From: Verrucomicrobiota bacterium
GTDB lineage: Bacteria > Verrucomicrobiota > Verrucomicrobiia > Limisphaerales > UBA9464
Direction: 5' to 3'
Assembly: GCA_016871805.1 (NCBI GenBank)
Contig: VHCG01000030.1
Location: 1 to 48,635, forward strand
Length of the DNA stretch: 48,635 nucleotides
The notes below the pieces were generated by a model that saw nothing but the letters and a program-made list of their open reading frames with translations, made no database searches and had not been told where the DNA came from. The position numbers and the translations under genes are program-made. Numbering within the stretch: position 1 is the first letter of the stretch; each line of letters starts with the position of its first letter. Below, piece by piece: positions 25,828 through 34,980 of this stretch.

Positions 25828-28800
25828 TCATCGGCCGGACACCGGCGGTTCGGCGTTGGCGATGAACTCGAGGAGATCCGCCATCGACTGTACAGGAAGC
25901 CCGTCGGCGAGACCCTCGGGCATCAGGGACTGCCCGGAACTGGCCATGCTCCGGACCCGGGACCGCGGGAGCGTGAGCTCCTGTCCCGCACCCATCCGGA
26001 GCGTCACAGCCGACGGGGTCTCTCGTTCGATGACAGCGACATGCTGTTCCCCGTCCCGCGTTTCGACCCGGAAGGCGATGTATTGGGGGGCCACCTCCGC
26101 GTGGGGATTGAGGATGCTCGCGAGCAGGCGATCCCGTCCGGCCGACCTCACCGTGACCAGGTCGGGACCGAGTCGGATCCCATCGGCACCCGACCGATGG
26201 CAGGAGGCACAGCGCTCACGATAGACCGCCCTTCCCCGCCCTGCATCACCCTCCATCGACAGCGCCGGGGCAAAGGATGCCGACCGTGCGGCGGCATCGG
26301 GACCCGGGGGGAAGAGCCGCCCGACCCGCGCGGCAAGATCCACATCCTGGGTCGCCCGGAGCGACTGGATCACGGCGGCGGGAAGGTCCGCCCTCGGCAA
26401 CGCCCCCGATTCCACGGCCTCGAGGAGTGCGACAAGGCCGGGACGCCGGGAGACGACCACGTTCAGGACGTCGTTCCTCAGCGAAATTGGATAGCCGGAC
26501 CATTCCCGCAGCAGAGCCTTGGGGACGGCATCATCAGTGGCCCGGGCGAGAGTCCGGATCGCCTCACGGCGCAACGGCTCCGATCCGCCCACCAACACCG
26601 GTTCCAGGACGCCCTGGGTACGCTCGTCGGGTAGATAGGCGAGCAGCCGGATGGCCTCGATCCGACGCGCCTCGGTCAGGGCGTTGTCGACTACGGCCGA
26701 CCGGGCCAGCGCAGCGAGTCGTTCCAGCCGCTGCCGTCCCACCGGCGATCCCGAGGAATTCGGACTCCGACGGGCTCCCTCCAGGACCGCCGTCGCAATC
26801 TGGAACGCCACGGGCTCGTTCCCGTCCGCCATCACCCAGTCCAGGACCTCCCGGATGTCCGAAGAGCGCCCTTGTGCCCCGATCAGCGTCGCGAGCCGAC
26901 GGATCCAATCCCGACCGGCCGGGCTTGCCAGGAAGTCCGGGTCCCGCACCGAGGCCGCGAACACCTCCGGGGCACCCTCGGACAGGGAGCTCAGAAGCGC
27001 CCACGGGATCCAGGGATCCCCGGCGTCCCGACGCGCCAGGCCCACGATCGATGGGATCCGATCCTTCAACGGCATCTCTCCGAGGGTGAACGCCAGCTGG
27101 AAACGGACCCGGACCGCGGGGTCCTCCACCCGCCGGGCAAGGGCTAGGACGAGGAGGGTGCCATCACCGGGATTTCGGAGGTGACGTTCAGCGAGGGCGA
27201 CGGCGTGCTCCCTCACCCGTTCATCCGGGTCGTCCAGCGCCGGAACTAGATGGCGTCTGGCCGACAGGGCCGAGAGACCCTCGAGCCCATGCAAGGCCTG
27301 CAGCCGGGCGAGCGGACGTGACGACTTCAGAAGCAGGCGCTCCAGTCCGGGCACCGCCCGGGGATCCTGCGACTCGAAGAGCAGTCGGGCCGCCGTCTCA
27401 CGGGTCCACCCGTTGTCGCTCTCCAGGGCGGCCACGCGATCCGCCACATCGAGCGTCCCAGGAAGGGAGCGGCTCGGACGTCGGAATCCCTCGGGAACGA
27501 TGCGCCAGATGCGCCCGCGGTCGTTGCCGCTGTTCAGATCGAGGTGCTTCTTGATCGACTCGGGAATCGACCAGGGGTGCTCGATCACTTCCCGATACAT
27601 GTCGGCCACATAGAGGCAGCCATCCGGACCATTCTGGAAGTGCACAGGACGGAACCAGGTGTCCCGCGAGGCGACGAACTCGACGGATCGTTCATCGGAG
27701 GGGCGTTCCGCCTGGAGCGAGACGCCATCGGGCCGGAGAACCTTCCGGTGGATGAGGTTGCCACCCGCATCACCGATGAAGGCGTTGTCGACGAACTCCG
27801 GCCCATAGGCGTCCCCCCGATAGATCGTCGCCCCCGTGGCACCGGTGAAATAGCCAGAAACCCGTCCCCCACCCTCGACCGCACCAGGCACCACCCCACT
27901 GATCCGCCATCGGGTCCGCACGATCCGCCACGGTTCGTCAGGACTGATCCGGAACACCTCGGCCGCTGGGCCGTCCGACGCAATGCTGAGTCGGGGTCCA
28001 GGCATCGACACTGCCGGGTTGCGGTCCGCATAGCGCTGGGGGTACAGGATCGTCTGGAGATGGTCGCTGTTGCTGGAGACGAACTTCCTGCCGTCGGTGT
28101 CGAATGAGAGCCCGTACTGTCCGCCGCCGGCCTCGGGGCGGATGTCGAAGGTCCGCGGGTCGAAACTGAAATCCCTGCCCCGCAGCTCCAGCGGCTTCCC
28201 CCCCGCTCCGTCGGCCCGCCGAACCCCTGCCGCGCCGATGGGCCCCGTCGCCCCGTGGATGCGGTTGTCGAGGCCCCAGTTGAATGAATTGAGGAGGGCC
28301 TGGACGTTGAGCCGGGGGGCCCCGCTCCCGAAACCGGTGAACACCACCTGACGCTCATCGGCACGCCCGTCCCCATCCAGATCCTTCAACCACACGATGT
28401 CCGGGGTCGCCCCGACAAACACCCCGCCCTTCGAACAGATCAGAGCGGTCGGCCAGGGCAGGTTGTCGGCAAACACCACTGAGCGGTCATACCTCCCGTC
28501 GCCGTCCGTGTCCTCCAGTCGACGGATCCGGCCCGCATGGGGGGTCTCGTCCCGCCGCTCCGAGTAGTCGACCATCTCAACCACGAACATCCGCCCGAAC
28601 TCGTCGAAGGCGAGGGTGACAGGGCTGAAAACCTCCGGCTCCGCGGCGGCCAGCTCGAGTCGGAACCCCCGTTTCACCACAAAAGTCGCGGGTGCCTCCG
28701 CGGCGGCCGTCGGCGGTACCCGCGGCATGTCCTTCGCCGGATCCAGTTCCGGCTGCGTGCCCGTGCCGCCATACGCCGCCGAATAGGACACCTTCGTCTC

Positions 28801-28887
28801 GGGCGTCGCCCCGATCCCGCGGGTCCCATCCCCGAGGACGAGAACCCCGAGGACCGGCCCAAAAAATCGCCACAGCATCAACCGCAT
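25828..28887 (-). CDS. PVC-type membrane-bound dehydrogenase with HEAT repeats and C-terminal cytochrome c domain
   Basis: A 1019-residue exported protein. The ATG at 28887 gives a signal peptide (MRLMLWRFFGPVLGVLVLGD); an ATG 17 codons upstream is possible. Residues about 60-430 match the PVC dehydrogenase/glucose-sorbosone-like propeller (EPEVFSPVTLAFDEFGRMFV, RRLEDTDGDGRYDRSVVF, FQNGPDGCLYVADMYREVIE). Residues about 440-830 are HEAT-like helical repeats (VAALESDNGWTRETAARLLF). The C-terminus is the Pirellula/Verrucomicrobium-type heme domain with C893-A-S-C896-H897. This three-part architecture is characteristic of PVC bacteria and is thought to oxidise sugars or polymers in the periplasm and pass electrons to heme. 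The substrate is unknown. Confidence 0.92.
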   Translation of the reverse strand: MRLMLWRFFGPVLGVLVLGDGTRGIGATPETKVSYSAAYGGTGTQPELDPAKDMPRVPPTAAAEAPATFVVKRGFRLELAAAEPEVFSPVTLAFDEFGRMFVVEMVDYSERRDETPHAGRIRRLEDTDGDGRYDRSVVFADNLPWPTALICSKGGVFVGATPDIVWLKDLDGDGRADERQVVFTGFGSGAPRLNVQALLNSFNWGLDNRIHGATGPIGAAGVRRADGAGGKPLELRGRDFSFDPRTFDIRPEAGGGQYGLSFDTDGRKFVSSNSDHLQTILYPQRYADRNPAVSMPGPRLSIASDGPAAEVFRISPDEPWRIVRTRWRISGVVPGAVEGGGRVSGYFTGATGATIYRGDAYGPEFVDNAFIGDAGGNLIHRKVLRPDGVSLQAERPSDERSVEFVASRDTWFRPVHFQNGPDGCLYVADMYREVIEHPWSIPESIKKHLDLNSGNDRGRIWRIVPEGFRRPSRSLPGTLDVADRVAALESDNGWTRETAARLLFESQDPRAVPGLERLLLKSSRPLARLQALHGLEGLSALSARRHLVPALDDPDERVREHAVALAERHLRNPGDGTLLVLALARRVEDPAVRVRFQLAFTLGEMPLKDRIPSIVGLARRDAGDPWIPWALLSSLSEGAPEVFAASVRDPDFLASPAGRDWIRRLATLIGAQGRSSDIREVLDWVMADGNEPVAFQIATAVLEGARRSPNSSGSPVGRQRLERLAALARSAVVDNALTEARRIEAIRLLAYLPDERTQGVLEPVLVGGSEPLRREAIRTLARATDDAVPKALLREWSGYPISLRNDVLNVVVSRRPGLVALLEAVESGALPRADLPAAVIQSLRATQDVDLAARVGRLFPPGPDAAARSASFAPALSMEGDAGRGRAVYRERCASCHRSGADGIRLGPDLVTVRSAGRDRLLASILNPHAEVAPQYIAFRVETRDGEQHVAVIERETPSAVTLRMGAGQELTLPRSRVRSMASSGQSLMPEGLADGLPVQSMADLLEFIANAEPPVSGR

Positions 28888-29016
28888 GCTGGAAGATCCC
28901 CGAAGCGGATGAGGAGTTCCACCCCGGAGTCGATCCATGTGGCACACGTCAGCCGACGCCGACCCTCGGGACAATTGTTTCGACGCGCCCCGCCCACATC
29001 CCCACGGTTCCGATCC

Positions 29017-29763
29017 ATGCGACTCCTGTTCGTCGCCGATCTCCACTATTCCCTGAAGCAGTTCGACTGGGTCGCGGATCACGCCCGGGATTATGATCTC
29101 GTGGCGATCGGCGGGGACCTGCTCGATCTCGGTTCGGCACTCGACCGGGAGGTCCAGGTGGTCGTCGTGGAAAAATACCTCTCCCGTATCAGCGAACAGA
29201 GCCAGCTCCTTGTGAGTTCCGGGAACCACGATGGGACGGAGCGATCCGAGGCCGACGAGGCCATCGCGCGATGGCTCCAGTCGGCCCGTTCGGACCGGGT
29301 CCGGGTGGATGGGGAGAGCTTTGAGCGGAACGGGACCCTGTTCACGGTCTGCCCTTGGTGGGACGGGGCCGAATCGAGGGCCACCCTGGAGATGCAGCTG
29401 GAGACAGATGCCCTCCGTCCCAAGGAACGCTGGGTCTGGATCCACCACGCTCCGCCGCTGGAGTCGCGGACTTGCTGGACCGGCCGCAAGTCCGTCGGGG
29501 ACCCCCATCTGTCCGGATGGATCCAACACCACAGGCCGGATCTTGTGCTCTGCGGACACATCCACAACGCCCCCTTCTACTCGGAGGGATCGTGGATCGA
29601 CCGGGCTGGGGACACCTGGGTGTTCAATCCTGGAAAACAGATCGGCCCCGTGCCGACCCACATCGAGTTCGATCTGGACACCCTCGAGGCCCGATGGATG
29701 TCGCTTGAGGGCGCAGTGATCCGACAGCTCAGCGCGACGGATTCCGCGGCTGTTGGTGCATGA
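29017..29763 (+). CDS. Metallophosphoesterase family protein
   Basis: A 248-residue calcineurin-like phosphoesterase starting MRLLFVADLHYSL at the ATG at 29017. All metal-site motifs are present in order: D-x-H (ADLHYS), GGDLLDLG, GNHDG, IHHAPP, and CGHIHNAP. No signal peptide is seen, so it acts in the cytosol on an unknown phosphodiester or phosphomonoester. It is divergent from the PVC dehydrogenase gene, 129 bp away. Its last 35 bp overlap the 3' end of the cNMP-binding gene on the opposite strand, an unusual tail-to-tail arrangement. Confidence 0.9.
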   Translation: MRLLFVADLHYSLKQFDWVADHARDYDLVAIGGDLLDLGSALDREVQVVVVEKYLSRISEQSQLLVSSGNHDGTERSEADEAIARWLQSARSDRVRVDGESFERNGTLFTVCPWWDGAESRATLEMQLETDALRPKERWVWIHHAPPLESRTCWTGRKSVGDPHLSGWIQHHRPDLVLCGHIHNAPFYSEGSWIDRAGDTWVFNPGKQIGPVPTHIEFDLDTLEARWMSLEGAVIRQLSATDSAAVGA

Positions 29764-30181
29764 GGGTGTTCAGCACCTCGTCCACCATCCCAAGATGGTC
29801 GTGGCCCTCGTACTGGGTCTTCACATCGACCAGGTAGCGGTTGAGCACCTCGAGGCGCCGGGCGAGAAGGACCGCCACGTGGAGGCTGGCCGCCGAGGAC
29901 TCCCTGAGAAACTGCTCGGGTTGGTCGACCCTCACAAAAACACTGGGCTTGAGGGTCCGCACGCTCGCGGTGCAGTTGCGGTGCAGCAGGATCGACATCT
30001 CGCCGAAGACGGCACCCGGCTCGGCCGTCCGCGCCACGCGGATCTGGTCGTGGAGCACCTCCACCTCGCCCGAGACCAGGATCAGCATCGATGGCGCGGG
30101 ACACCCCTGCTCCAGAATTGTTTCGCCCACCGGGACCTCCCGTCGTGGGAGATCCGTCACCAGATCAAGGATGCCAGCCAT
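29729..30181 (-). CDS. Stand-alone cyclic-nucleotide-binding domain protein
   Basis: A 150-residue protein from the ATG at 30181. It is a single cNMP/CRP-like sensor fold: FMAGILDLVTDLPRREVPVG-type N-terminus, ILEQGCPAPSMLILVSGEVE, the phosphate-binding-cassette region GAVFGEMSILLHRNCTASVR, and a C-terminal helix. No helix-turn-helix or kinase domain is attached, so it is not itself a CRP-type transcription factor. It begins 19 bp after the bioB stop and is probably co-transcribed with it. The terminal 35 bp overlap the convergent metallophosphoesterase gene. The ligand is not determinable. Confidence 0.85.
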   Translation of the reverse strand: MAGILDLVTDLPRREVPVGETILEQGCPAPSMLILVSGEVEVLHDQIRVARTAEPGAVFGEMSILLHRNCTASVRTLKPSVFVRVDQPEQFLRESSAASLHVAVLLARRLEVLNRYLVDVKTQYEGHDHLGMVDEVLNTLMHQQPRNPSR

Positions 30182-30200
30182 GAAGGGAAGCGTGGGGATT

Positions 30201-31247
30201 TCAGGCGACCGCAGTCGCGGGTTCGGCAGTCGACTGTAGCGAGGCCAGCTCCGCCGCCCGGGGGGCATTTGGATTGTCGAACGGGGCGCGGGGAACCAGA
30301 CCCAGCACCCGGAGGAGTTCGGCGTCGGCATCATAGCTCGGCGACGGCACGGCCGGCGTGAGCATGAACTCTGTCTCGCTCGAGAAGATGGAGTTGGCCC
30401 CTGCGAGGAAGCACAGCGCCTGCTCCGTGGGCGAGAGGCGGACCCGGCCCGCGGTGAGGCGGACGTCCGACGCCGGCATCAGGATCCGGGCGGTCGCGAT
30501 CATGCGGATCACATCCCAGACGGGGACATCCGGCTGACCCGCCATCGGGGTGCCCGCCACCTTGCTCAGAATGTTGATCGGAACCGACTCCGGATGGGGC
30601 CGGACCGACTGGAGGGTCTGCAGCATGCGGAGCCGGTCGTCGACGCGCTCACCCAGTCCGATGATGCCGCCGGAACAGACCGTCACCTTCGTCTTGCGGA
30701 CGTTCTCGATCGTGTTGAGACGGTCGGCGTAGGTCCGGGTCGTGATGATCGTCTCGTAGAATTCGGCGCTGGAATCGACGTTGTGGTTGTAGGCGTAGAG
30801 TCCGGCTTCCTCGAGCCTCCGGGCCTGCGGTTCGGAGAGCATTCCCAGCGTGCAGCAGACCTCGAGTCCCAGATCGGTGACACCCTTGACCATGTCGACG
30901 ACCCGGTCGAACTGCCCATTGTCCTTCACCTCGCGCCAGGCGGCACCAAGGCAGACCCGGGAAACGCCTGCCGCCTTGGCCCGGGAGGCGATCTCGACGA
31001 CGGTCGTCCTGTCCAGCATCCGCTCCGCATCGACGCCGGTGGAATAGCGGGAGGACTGGGCGCAGTAGGCGCAGTCCTCGGGACAGGCCCCGGTCTTGAC
31101 CGAGATCAGCTTGCACACCTGCATCTCCAGGGGGTCGTGATGCTCCCGGTGGACCGCCGCCGCGCGGAACACAAGATCGAGGAACGGAGAGTCGTGCAGC
31201 TGGCGGATTTCGTCGAGGGACCAGTCATGCCGGAGGGGCGTCGTCAT
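30201..31247 (-). CDS. bioB: Biotin synthase BioB
   Basis: A 348-residue radical-SAM enzyme from the ATG at 31247. The cluster motif is C55-P-E-D-C59-A-Y-C62. Other BioB signatures follow: [58 protein letters not shown] and [20 protein letters not shown]. It inserts sulfur into dethiobiotin, the last step of biotin synthesis. The other bio genes are not in the window. The C-terminal 30 residues are Ala/Pro-rich and beyond the conserved fold. It heads a two-gene unit with a cNMP-binding protein and is divergent from an M14-like gene, 129 bp away. Confidence 0.96.
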   Translation of the reverse strand: MTTPLRHDWSLDEIRQLHDSPFLDLVFRAAAVHREHHDPLEMQVCKLISVKTGACPEDCAYCAQSSRYSTGVDAERMLDRTTVVEIASRAKAAGVSRVCLGAAWREVKDNGQFDRVVDMVKGVTDLGLEVCCTLGMLSEPQARRLEEAGLYAYNHNVDSSAEFYETIITTRTYADRLNTIENVRKTKVTVCSGGIIGLGERVDDRLRMLQTLQSVRPHPESVPINILSKVAGTPMAGQPDVPVWDVIRMIATARILMPASDVRLTAGRVRLSPTEQALCFLAGANSIFSSETEFMLTPAVPSPSYDADAELLRVLGLVPRAPFDNPNAPRAAELASLQSTAEPATAVA

Positions 31248-31376
31248 CGGAGACGGAGGATGTCGATCGCCGGACCCCTTGTAAATCCGCGAAGGACATC
31301 CGCGGAGGCCGTTGGCTCCTCCATCTCGGTTCCCAGGCGCGGTTGCAGCCCTGGCGGAGTTCCGCATGCTGAGGGT

Positions 31377-32159
31377 GTGCAGCGGCTGGGACTCAACCGG
31401 GACGGATATCGGGGAGAATCCATCGGGATCGATGGCCTGCTCAACCGCTGTGTCGCCGCCGCTGCGGCGAACGGTTGGGGGTGCCAGCGGTTGCCACCGG
31501 CACAACCCCAACGCCCGGCGTTCCACAGGCCGGCACGGCGGACAGGCGCGCCACGCATCTACATCTCCGCCGGGATCCACGGCGATGAACCGGCCGGCCC
31601 CGTCGCCGCCCTCGCCCTCCTCGAATCCTCGGCAACTCTGCCGGATGCCGATCTCTGGCTGATCCCCTGCCTGAATCCCGAGGGCATCCGCAGGAACCAT
31701 CGATCTCACCCCTCGGGCATCGACCTCAACCGCGACTACCGGGATCCCCGTTCCCCCGAGACCGCAGGCCATGTCGAATGGCTCCGGTCCCTGCCCCGCC
31801 TCGACCTGACCCTCCTCCTGCATGAGGACTGGGAGAGCCACGGGTTCTATGCCTACGAGCTGAACGGCGTGGGGCAGCCCTCGCTGGCGCGACAGATCGT
31901 GGGGGCCGTCCGCCGGGTCTGTCCCATCGATGAGTCACCCCTGATCGATGGCCGCAACGTGAGCGAACCCGGGATCATCCGTCCGGACTTCGATCCGGAG
32001 GTCCGCCCGGAGTGGCCCGAGGCTCTCTGGCTGGGGGCCCACAAGTGTCCGCTCGGCTACACGCTTGAGGCTCCGAGCGACTGGCCGCTCGGGGTCCGCG
32101 TGCAGGCGCTCGTGGCCGCCGTCCACGAGGCGATTGCGCGTCTGTCGACGCCTGGCTGA
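31377..32159 (+). CDS. M14-type zinc carboxypeptidase / AstE-AspA-like amidohydrolase
   Basis: About 260 residues if the GTG at 31377 is used; the frame is open further upstream but without family similarity, so the start is uncertain. Zinc and substrate motifs are visible: [16 protein letters not shown] (H-x-x-E), [37 protein letters not shown] with the third His ligand, and [12 protein letters not shown] with a likely catalytic Glu. This is the pattern of the M14/succinylglutamate-desuccinylase superfamily, which includes murein-peptide amidases. No clear signal peptide is seen. A role in cell-wall peptide recycling is possible but not shown. It is convergent with the bestrophin-type gene, 14 bp away. 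Confidence 0.8.
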   Translation: MQRLGLNRDGYRGESIGIDGLLNRCVAAAAANGWGCQRLPPAQPQRPAFHRPARRTGAPRIYISAGIHGDEPAGPVAALALLESSATLPDADLWLIPCLNPEGIRRNHRSHPSGIDLNRDYRDPRSPETAGHVEWLRSLPRLDLTLLLHEDWESHGFYAYELNGVGQPSLARQIVGAVRRVCPIDESPLIDGRNVSEPGIIRPDFDPEVRPEWPEALWLGAHKCPLGYTLEAPSDWPLGVRVQALVAAVHEAIARLSTPG

Positions 32160-32173
32160 ACCCACCAACTTCG

Positions 32174-33040
32174 TCAGAGGATCTCCTCGAGGTTTGCCCG
32201 GATGGTGTCACTGATCGAGTCGAGCGGCAGATCGTTGGCGTCCGTGCCGAACGGGTCCTCGATCTCCTCGGCAATGACCTCGATGCTCGCGAAGGCGTAG
32301 AACACGAACGCCACCACAGGCACCGCCCAGTAGCCGTAGTCCAGAACGAATCCGATCGGCATCGTGAACACGTAGAGGAAGATGATCTTCTTCAGGAACA
32401 GGCTGTAGGCGTAGGGGATCGGCGTCTTCCGAATCCGTTCGCAGGCGCCGAGGGTGTCGGCGAAGGACTGAAGTTCGGCGTTGAGGAACAGGAGCTGCTC
32501 CCCGGTGAGGCGGCCGGATTGCTGGAGTCGGATCACCTCGGAGAACAGGATGGCCAGGATGCGGTTGGGGACATGTCGCGCCCCGAGAAACGCCTCGACC
32601 GGATGGGAACCTGCAGCCTGCAGGGACTCGGCCCGGACGTCCTGCCGGAGGTGCTCCTTCGCGGCGACCACGAAGTTGAGGATCAGCGCCCTGAACATCG
32701 CCCGGTCAGCGGTCGCCTCCGGTCCCAGCAGGGCCTGGAGCTTGAGGGCCAGATTCCGGGACGTGTTCACGAGTCCACCCCACAGCCGCCGCCCCTCCCA
32801 CCATCGGTCATAGGCCGTGTTGGTCCGGAAGATCAGGAGCATCGACAGGACAAACCCGATCAGGGAGTGCACGAGCGTCGTGTTCCTGAACGTGACGTGG
32901 AACAGCTGGGTCTCCAGGTACGCGACCCCGGCGGTGTAGACCCCGACAGCCACCATGCCCGGCAGCAGCATCCGGAAGGAATCGGTTCGGTGGAACGCGA
33001 AGATCAGCTTCCACCAGTCCTTGGGATTGTAGGTGATCAT
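32174..33040 (-). CDS. Bestrophin-family (UPF0187) anion channel
   Basis: A 288-residue integral membrane protein from the ATG at 33040. The start MITYNPKDWWKLIFAFHRTD, the LIGFVLSMLLIFRTNTAYDR WWEGR region, and SLFLKKIIFLYVFTMPIGFV followed by EVIAEEIEDPFGTDANDLPL are the conserved landmarks of bacterial bestrophins. The last of these includes the acidic calcium-clasp-like segment. Four hydrophobic spans are visible. Homologues form pentameric chloride or cation channels in the inner membrane. The next gene upstream on the same strand ends 99 bp away, so the two may form one transcript. Confidence 0.92.
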   Translation of the reverse strand: MITYNPKDWWKLIFAFHRTDSFRMLLPGMVAVGVYTAGVAYLETQLFHVTFRNTTLVHSLIGFVLSMLLIFRTNTAYDRWWEGRRLWGGLVNTSRNLALKLQALLGPEATADRAMFRALILNFVVAAKEHLRQDVRAESLQAAGSHPVEAFLGARHVPNRILAILFSEVIRLQQSGRLTGEQLLFLNAELQSFADTLGACERIRKTPIPYAYSLFLKKIIFLYVFTMPIGFVLDYGYWAVPVVAFVFYAFASIEVIAEEIEDPFGTDANDLPLDSISDTIRANLEEIL

Positions 33041-33139
33041 GCCGTCATGGAGTGGAGTCTAGCGTGCAGAAGCCGCGAAGTTCGATCACAGAGTCGGATG
33101 GAGCCCGGTCCCGGTTTCCCAACGCCGCCGGTTTCCTCA

Positions 33140-33664
33140 TCACCTTTGCCTACCCATGCCTCTGTCTGCGTCGCCGATGTTCCATTCCCCGGGTTTCCGC
33201 GTCAGACGAAGCCCCAGGACAGCCATGGCGGCAGCTAGCAGGCCGACCACACCCCAATAGGCCTCCCAGGCCTCGAACCCCGAGGCGGCCAGGAGTGGGG
33301 CGACAAGGCGCCGGGCAGTCTCCAGCACTGTGGACACCAGCAGGATCAGATAGGTGGCCGAAAGTGTTCCTCGATGGTTGAGGACGATCGCTGCAGCACC
33401 CGGATACCGGATCATCGTGCATCCCGGCGGCACGGCGAGCATCAGCGAGACGATCGCCACTCCATGAAGCGCATGCACTCCACCGGTCTCGCGGAACAAC
33501 CCCAGTGCGGTGCCACTCATGACTCCAACCGAGCCCACATAGATCAGTCCGATCCACCCCAGCCCAGCCCGAGCACCGCGTCCAGACGATACCAGCGCAA
33601 GCCCTCCGGTGAGGAGCGCCAGACCAGAGGCCATCAGGTGGAGTGCGACGAGGATAGAGATCAT
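33140..33664 (-). CDS. Hypothetical membrane protein, about five spans
   Basis: A 174-residue protein from the ATG at 33664 (a GTG at 33682 would add six residues). Hydrophobic segments follow one another closely: ILVALHLMASGLALLTGGLA, LGWIGLIYVGSVGVMSGTAL, HALHGVAIVSLMLAVPPGC, LSATYLILLVSTVLETA and YWGVVGLLAAAMAVLGL. The last 20 residues are charged. I do not recognise the family. It precedes the bestrophin-type gene on the same strand. Confidence 0.7.
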   Translation of the reverse strand: MISILVALHLMASGLALLTGGLALVSSGRGARAGLGWIGLIYVGSVGVMSGTALGLFRETGGVHALHGVAIVSLMLAVPPGCTMIRYPGAAAIVLNHRGTLSATYLILLVSTVLETARRLVAPLLAASGFEAWEAYWGVVGLLAAAMAVLGLRLTRKPGEWNIGDADRGMGRQR

Positions 33665-33965
33665 TGGTGGTCGATTCGTCACCCGGACTGAAGGCTCAAC
33701 GGAACCCCCTTCAAAAGGTAGCGCCGGTTCCGAGACACCCCAACTCCTTTCACAACGCTGGCTCCAGGAACGTTAATCGGCCGATGTGTTCGTCTGCCTG
33801 TCAACCGCGGAGTCCTGCCGGAAGGGGTGGACCCAGCTGCTGAAGATTCAACCTTGGACGCCGTTTCCCAACGACGACCCTCTGGAGATCATGGTCCAGG
33901 AACCCCGGTGAGCTGGGCTCTGTTCCGCGGGGCGGATGGCATCGCCTGCTCCCAAAACCCGTCCG
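33665..33965. other. Gap of about 300 bp without a gene
   Basis: No supported coding frame is seen; the short frames on both strands lack recognisable features. The left part should hold the promoter of the hypothetical membrane protein and the right edge carries the hairpin at the end of the TPR membrane gene. Nothing else stands out. Confidence 0.5.
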
Positions 33966-33981
33966 TCAGCCCTTCGGACGG
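33954..33981 (-). terminator. Weak terminator-like hairpin overlapping the stop of the TPR membrane gene
   Basis: On the minus strand, CCGTCCG (33975-33981) pairs with CGGACGG (33959-33965) around a 9-base loop that contains the stop codon, followed by GTTTTGG. The T-tract is short, so termination is probable but not certain. Confidence 0.4.
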
Positions 33982-34919
33982 AATCCCTTGGGCAGTCCAG
34001 AGGGAGGTTCGGGCGGGGGCGGCGGTGAATCATCGGATCCCTCGTCGTCTGATTCCTCCTCAACCGATTCGACCGCCACCTCGGGCTCTGGAAGTCCCAG
34101 CCGCTGACGCGCCTTCTTCGCCGCACCCGTCTCGGGATACTCGTTCACAATCCGCTCCAGCAGCTGAAGGGCCTTCTCCGGCTGGTTCAGACGGCCCGAG
34201 TACAGGTTCGAAAGACGCACCGCGGTCCAGCCCCACTTCTCACGGGGCAGCTTCCTCTGCAGCACCTCCTCGAGCTCAAGCGCAGCTGCCAGCGAGTTTC
34301 CAAGATCCTTCTCGTAGATCTCGGCAATGCGGATCGCCACATGCTGCTCGCGGGGATTGCGCCCCAGGTATTCCCGCATGAGCGCAATGGCGTCGAGATG
34401 CTGTCCGTTGGCCCAGACCTCCTCGGCCTTCTCGTATTCCGGATCCTTCCGCTCGAGCCAATCCTCGGCCATCATGCCCTTCGACGACCGCTCTCCCAGG
34501 TAGCGGGCGACGTCCCACGCCACAAGCCCCCCCAATCCGAGCAGAGAAATCACGAAGAGCCCGAGACTTGGCACCGAGCCCGAAGCCGAGTCCTTGGGGG
34601 ATGTCGGTTTTTCGGGGGACACCCCATGGGTGGATGCCCCAGTCGTGGATGGGGTCGACACCCCCGTCGAAGGCACCACAGAAGTTGCCGGGGGTTTGGT
34701 CAGACCACCGACAGCCGCCGATACGGCGTTGGTCCCCGGCGCTTGAGGCTCTGTCGTGGCGGGTTGGGCCTGGGCCGACTCCACCGACTCCTCCCCGACA
34801 AGGGCCGCTTCGTGTCGGGCACTGCCCTGGGTCGTGTAGGCCTTCCGGAACTGCGACAGGGAAAAGACCATCAGGATCACGAGGAGCCCATACGGAACAA
34901 TTCGGATCGGAAGCGTCAT
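33966..34919 (-). CDS. Membrane-anchored TPR protein
   Basis: A 317-residue protein from the ATG at 34919. The first hydrophobic span is at residues 8-21 (VPYGLLVILMVFSL), followed by a Ser/Thr/Pro-rich linker of about 95 residues. A second span follows (LGLFVISLLGLGGLVAWDVA), and after it a TPR-like helical region (EKAEEVWANGQHLDAIALMR, HVAIRIAEIYEKDLGN, KALQLLERIVNEYPETGAAK). It ends with an acidic, proline-rich tail. The topology suggests a periplasmic linker loop and a cytosolic TPR scaffold. No enzymatic motif is seen. It follows the pseudopilin gene on the same strand after 61 bp. Confidence 0.8.
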   Translation of the reverse strand: MTLPIRIVPYGLLVILMVFSLSQFRKAYTTQGSARHEAALVGEESVESAQAQPATTEPQAPGTNAVSAAVGGLTKPPATSVVPSTGVSTPSTTGASTHGVSPEKPTSPKDSASGSVPSLGLFVISLLGLGGLVAWDVARYLGERSSKGMMAEDWLERKDPEYEKAEEVWANGQHLDAIALMREYLGRNPREQHVAIRIAEIYEKDLGNSLAAALELEEVLQRKLPREKWGWTAVRLSNLYSGRLNQPEKALQLLERIVNEYPETGAAKKARQRLGLPEPEVAVESVEEESDDEGSDDSPPPPPEPPSGLPKGFRPKG

Positions 34920-34980
34920 GAAAACCGCGTTGTTCTACTGGTCAGCAGTGCCTGATTCAACGGCGGAGCATCGACGGGGC

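Noticed and set aside
31279-31285. A TTGTAAA string between bioB and the divergent gene, resembling half of a BirA operator
   Set aside because: The second, inverted half-site at the expected spacing is absent, so biotin-operator control is not supported.
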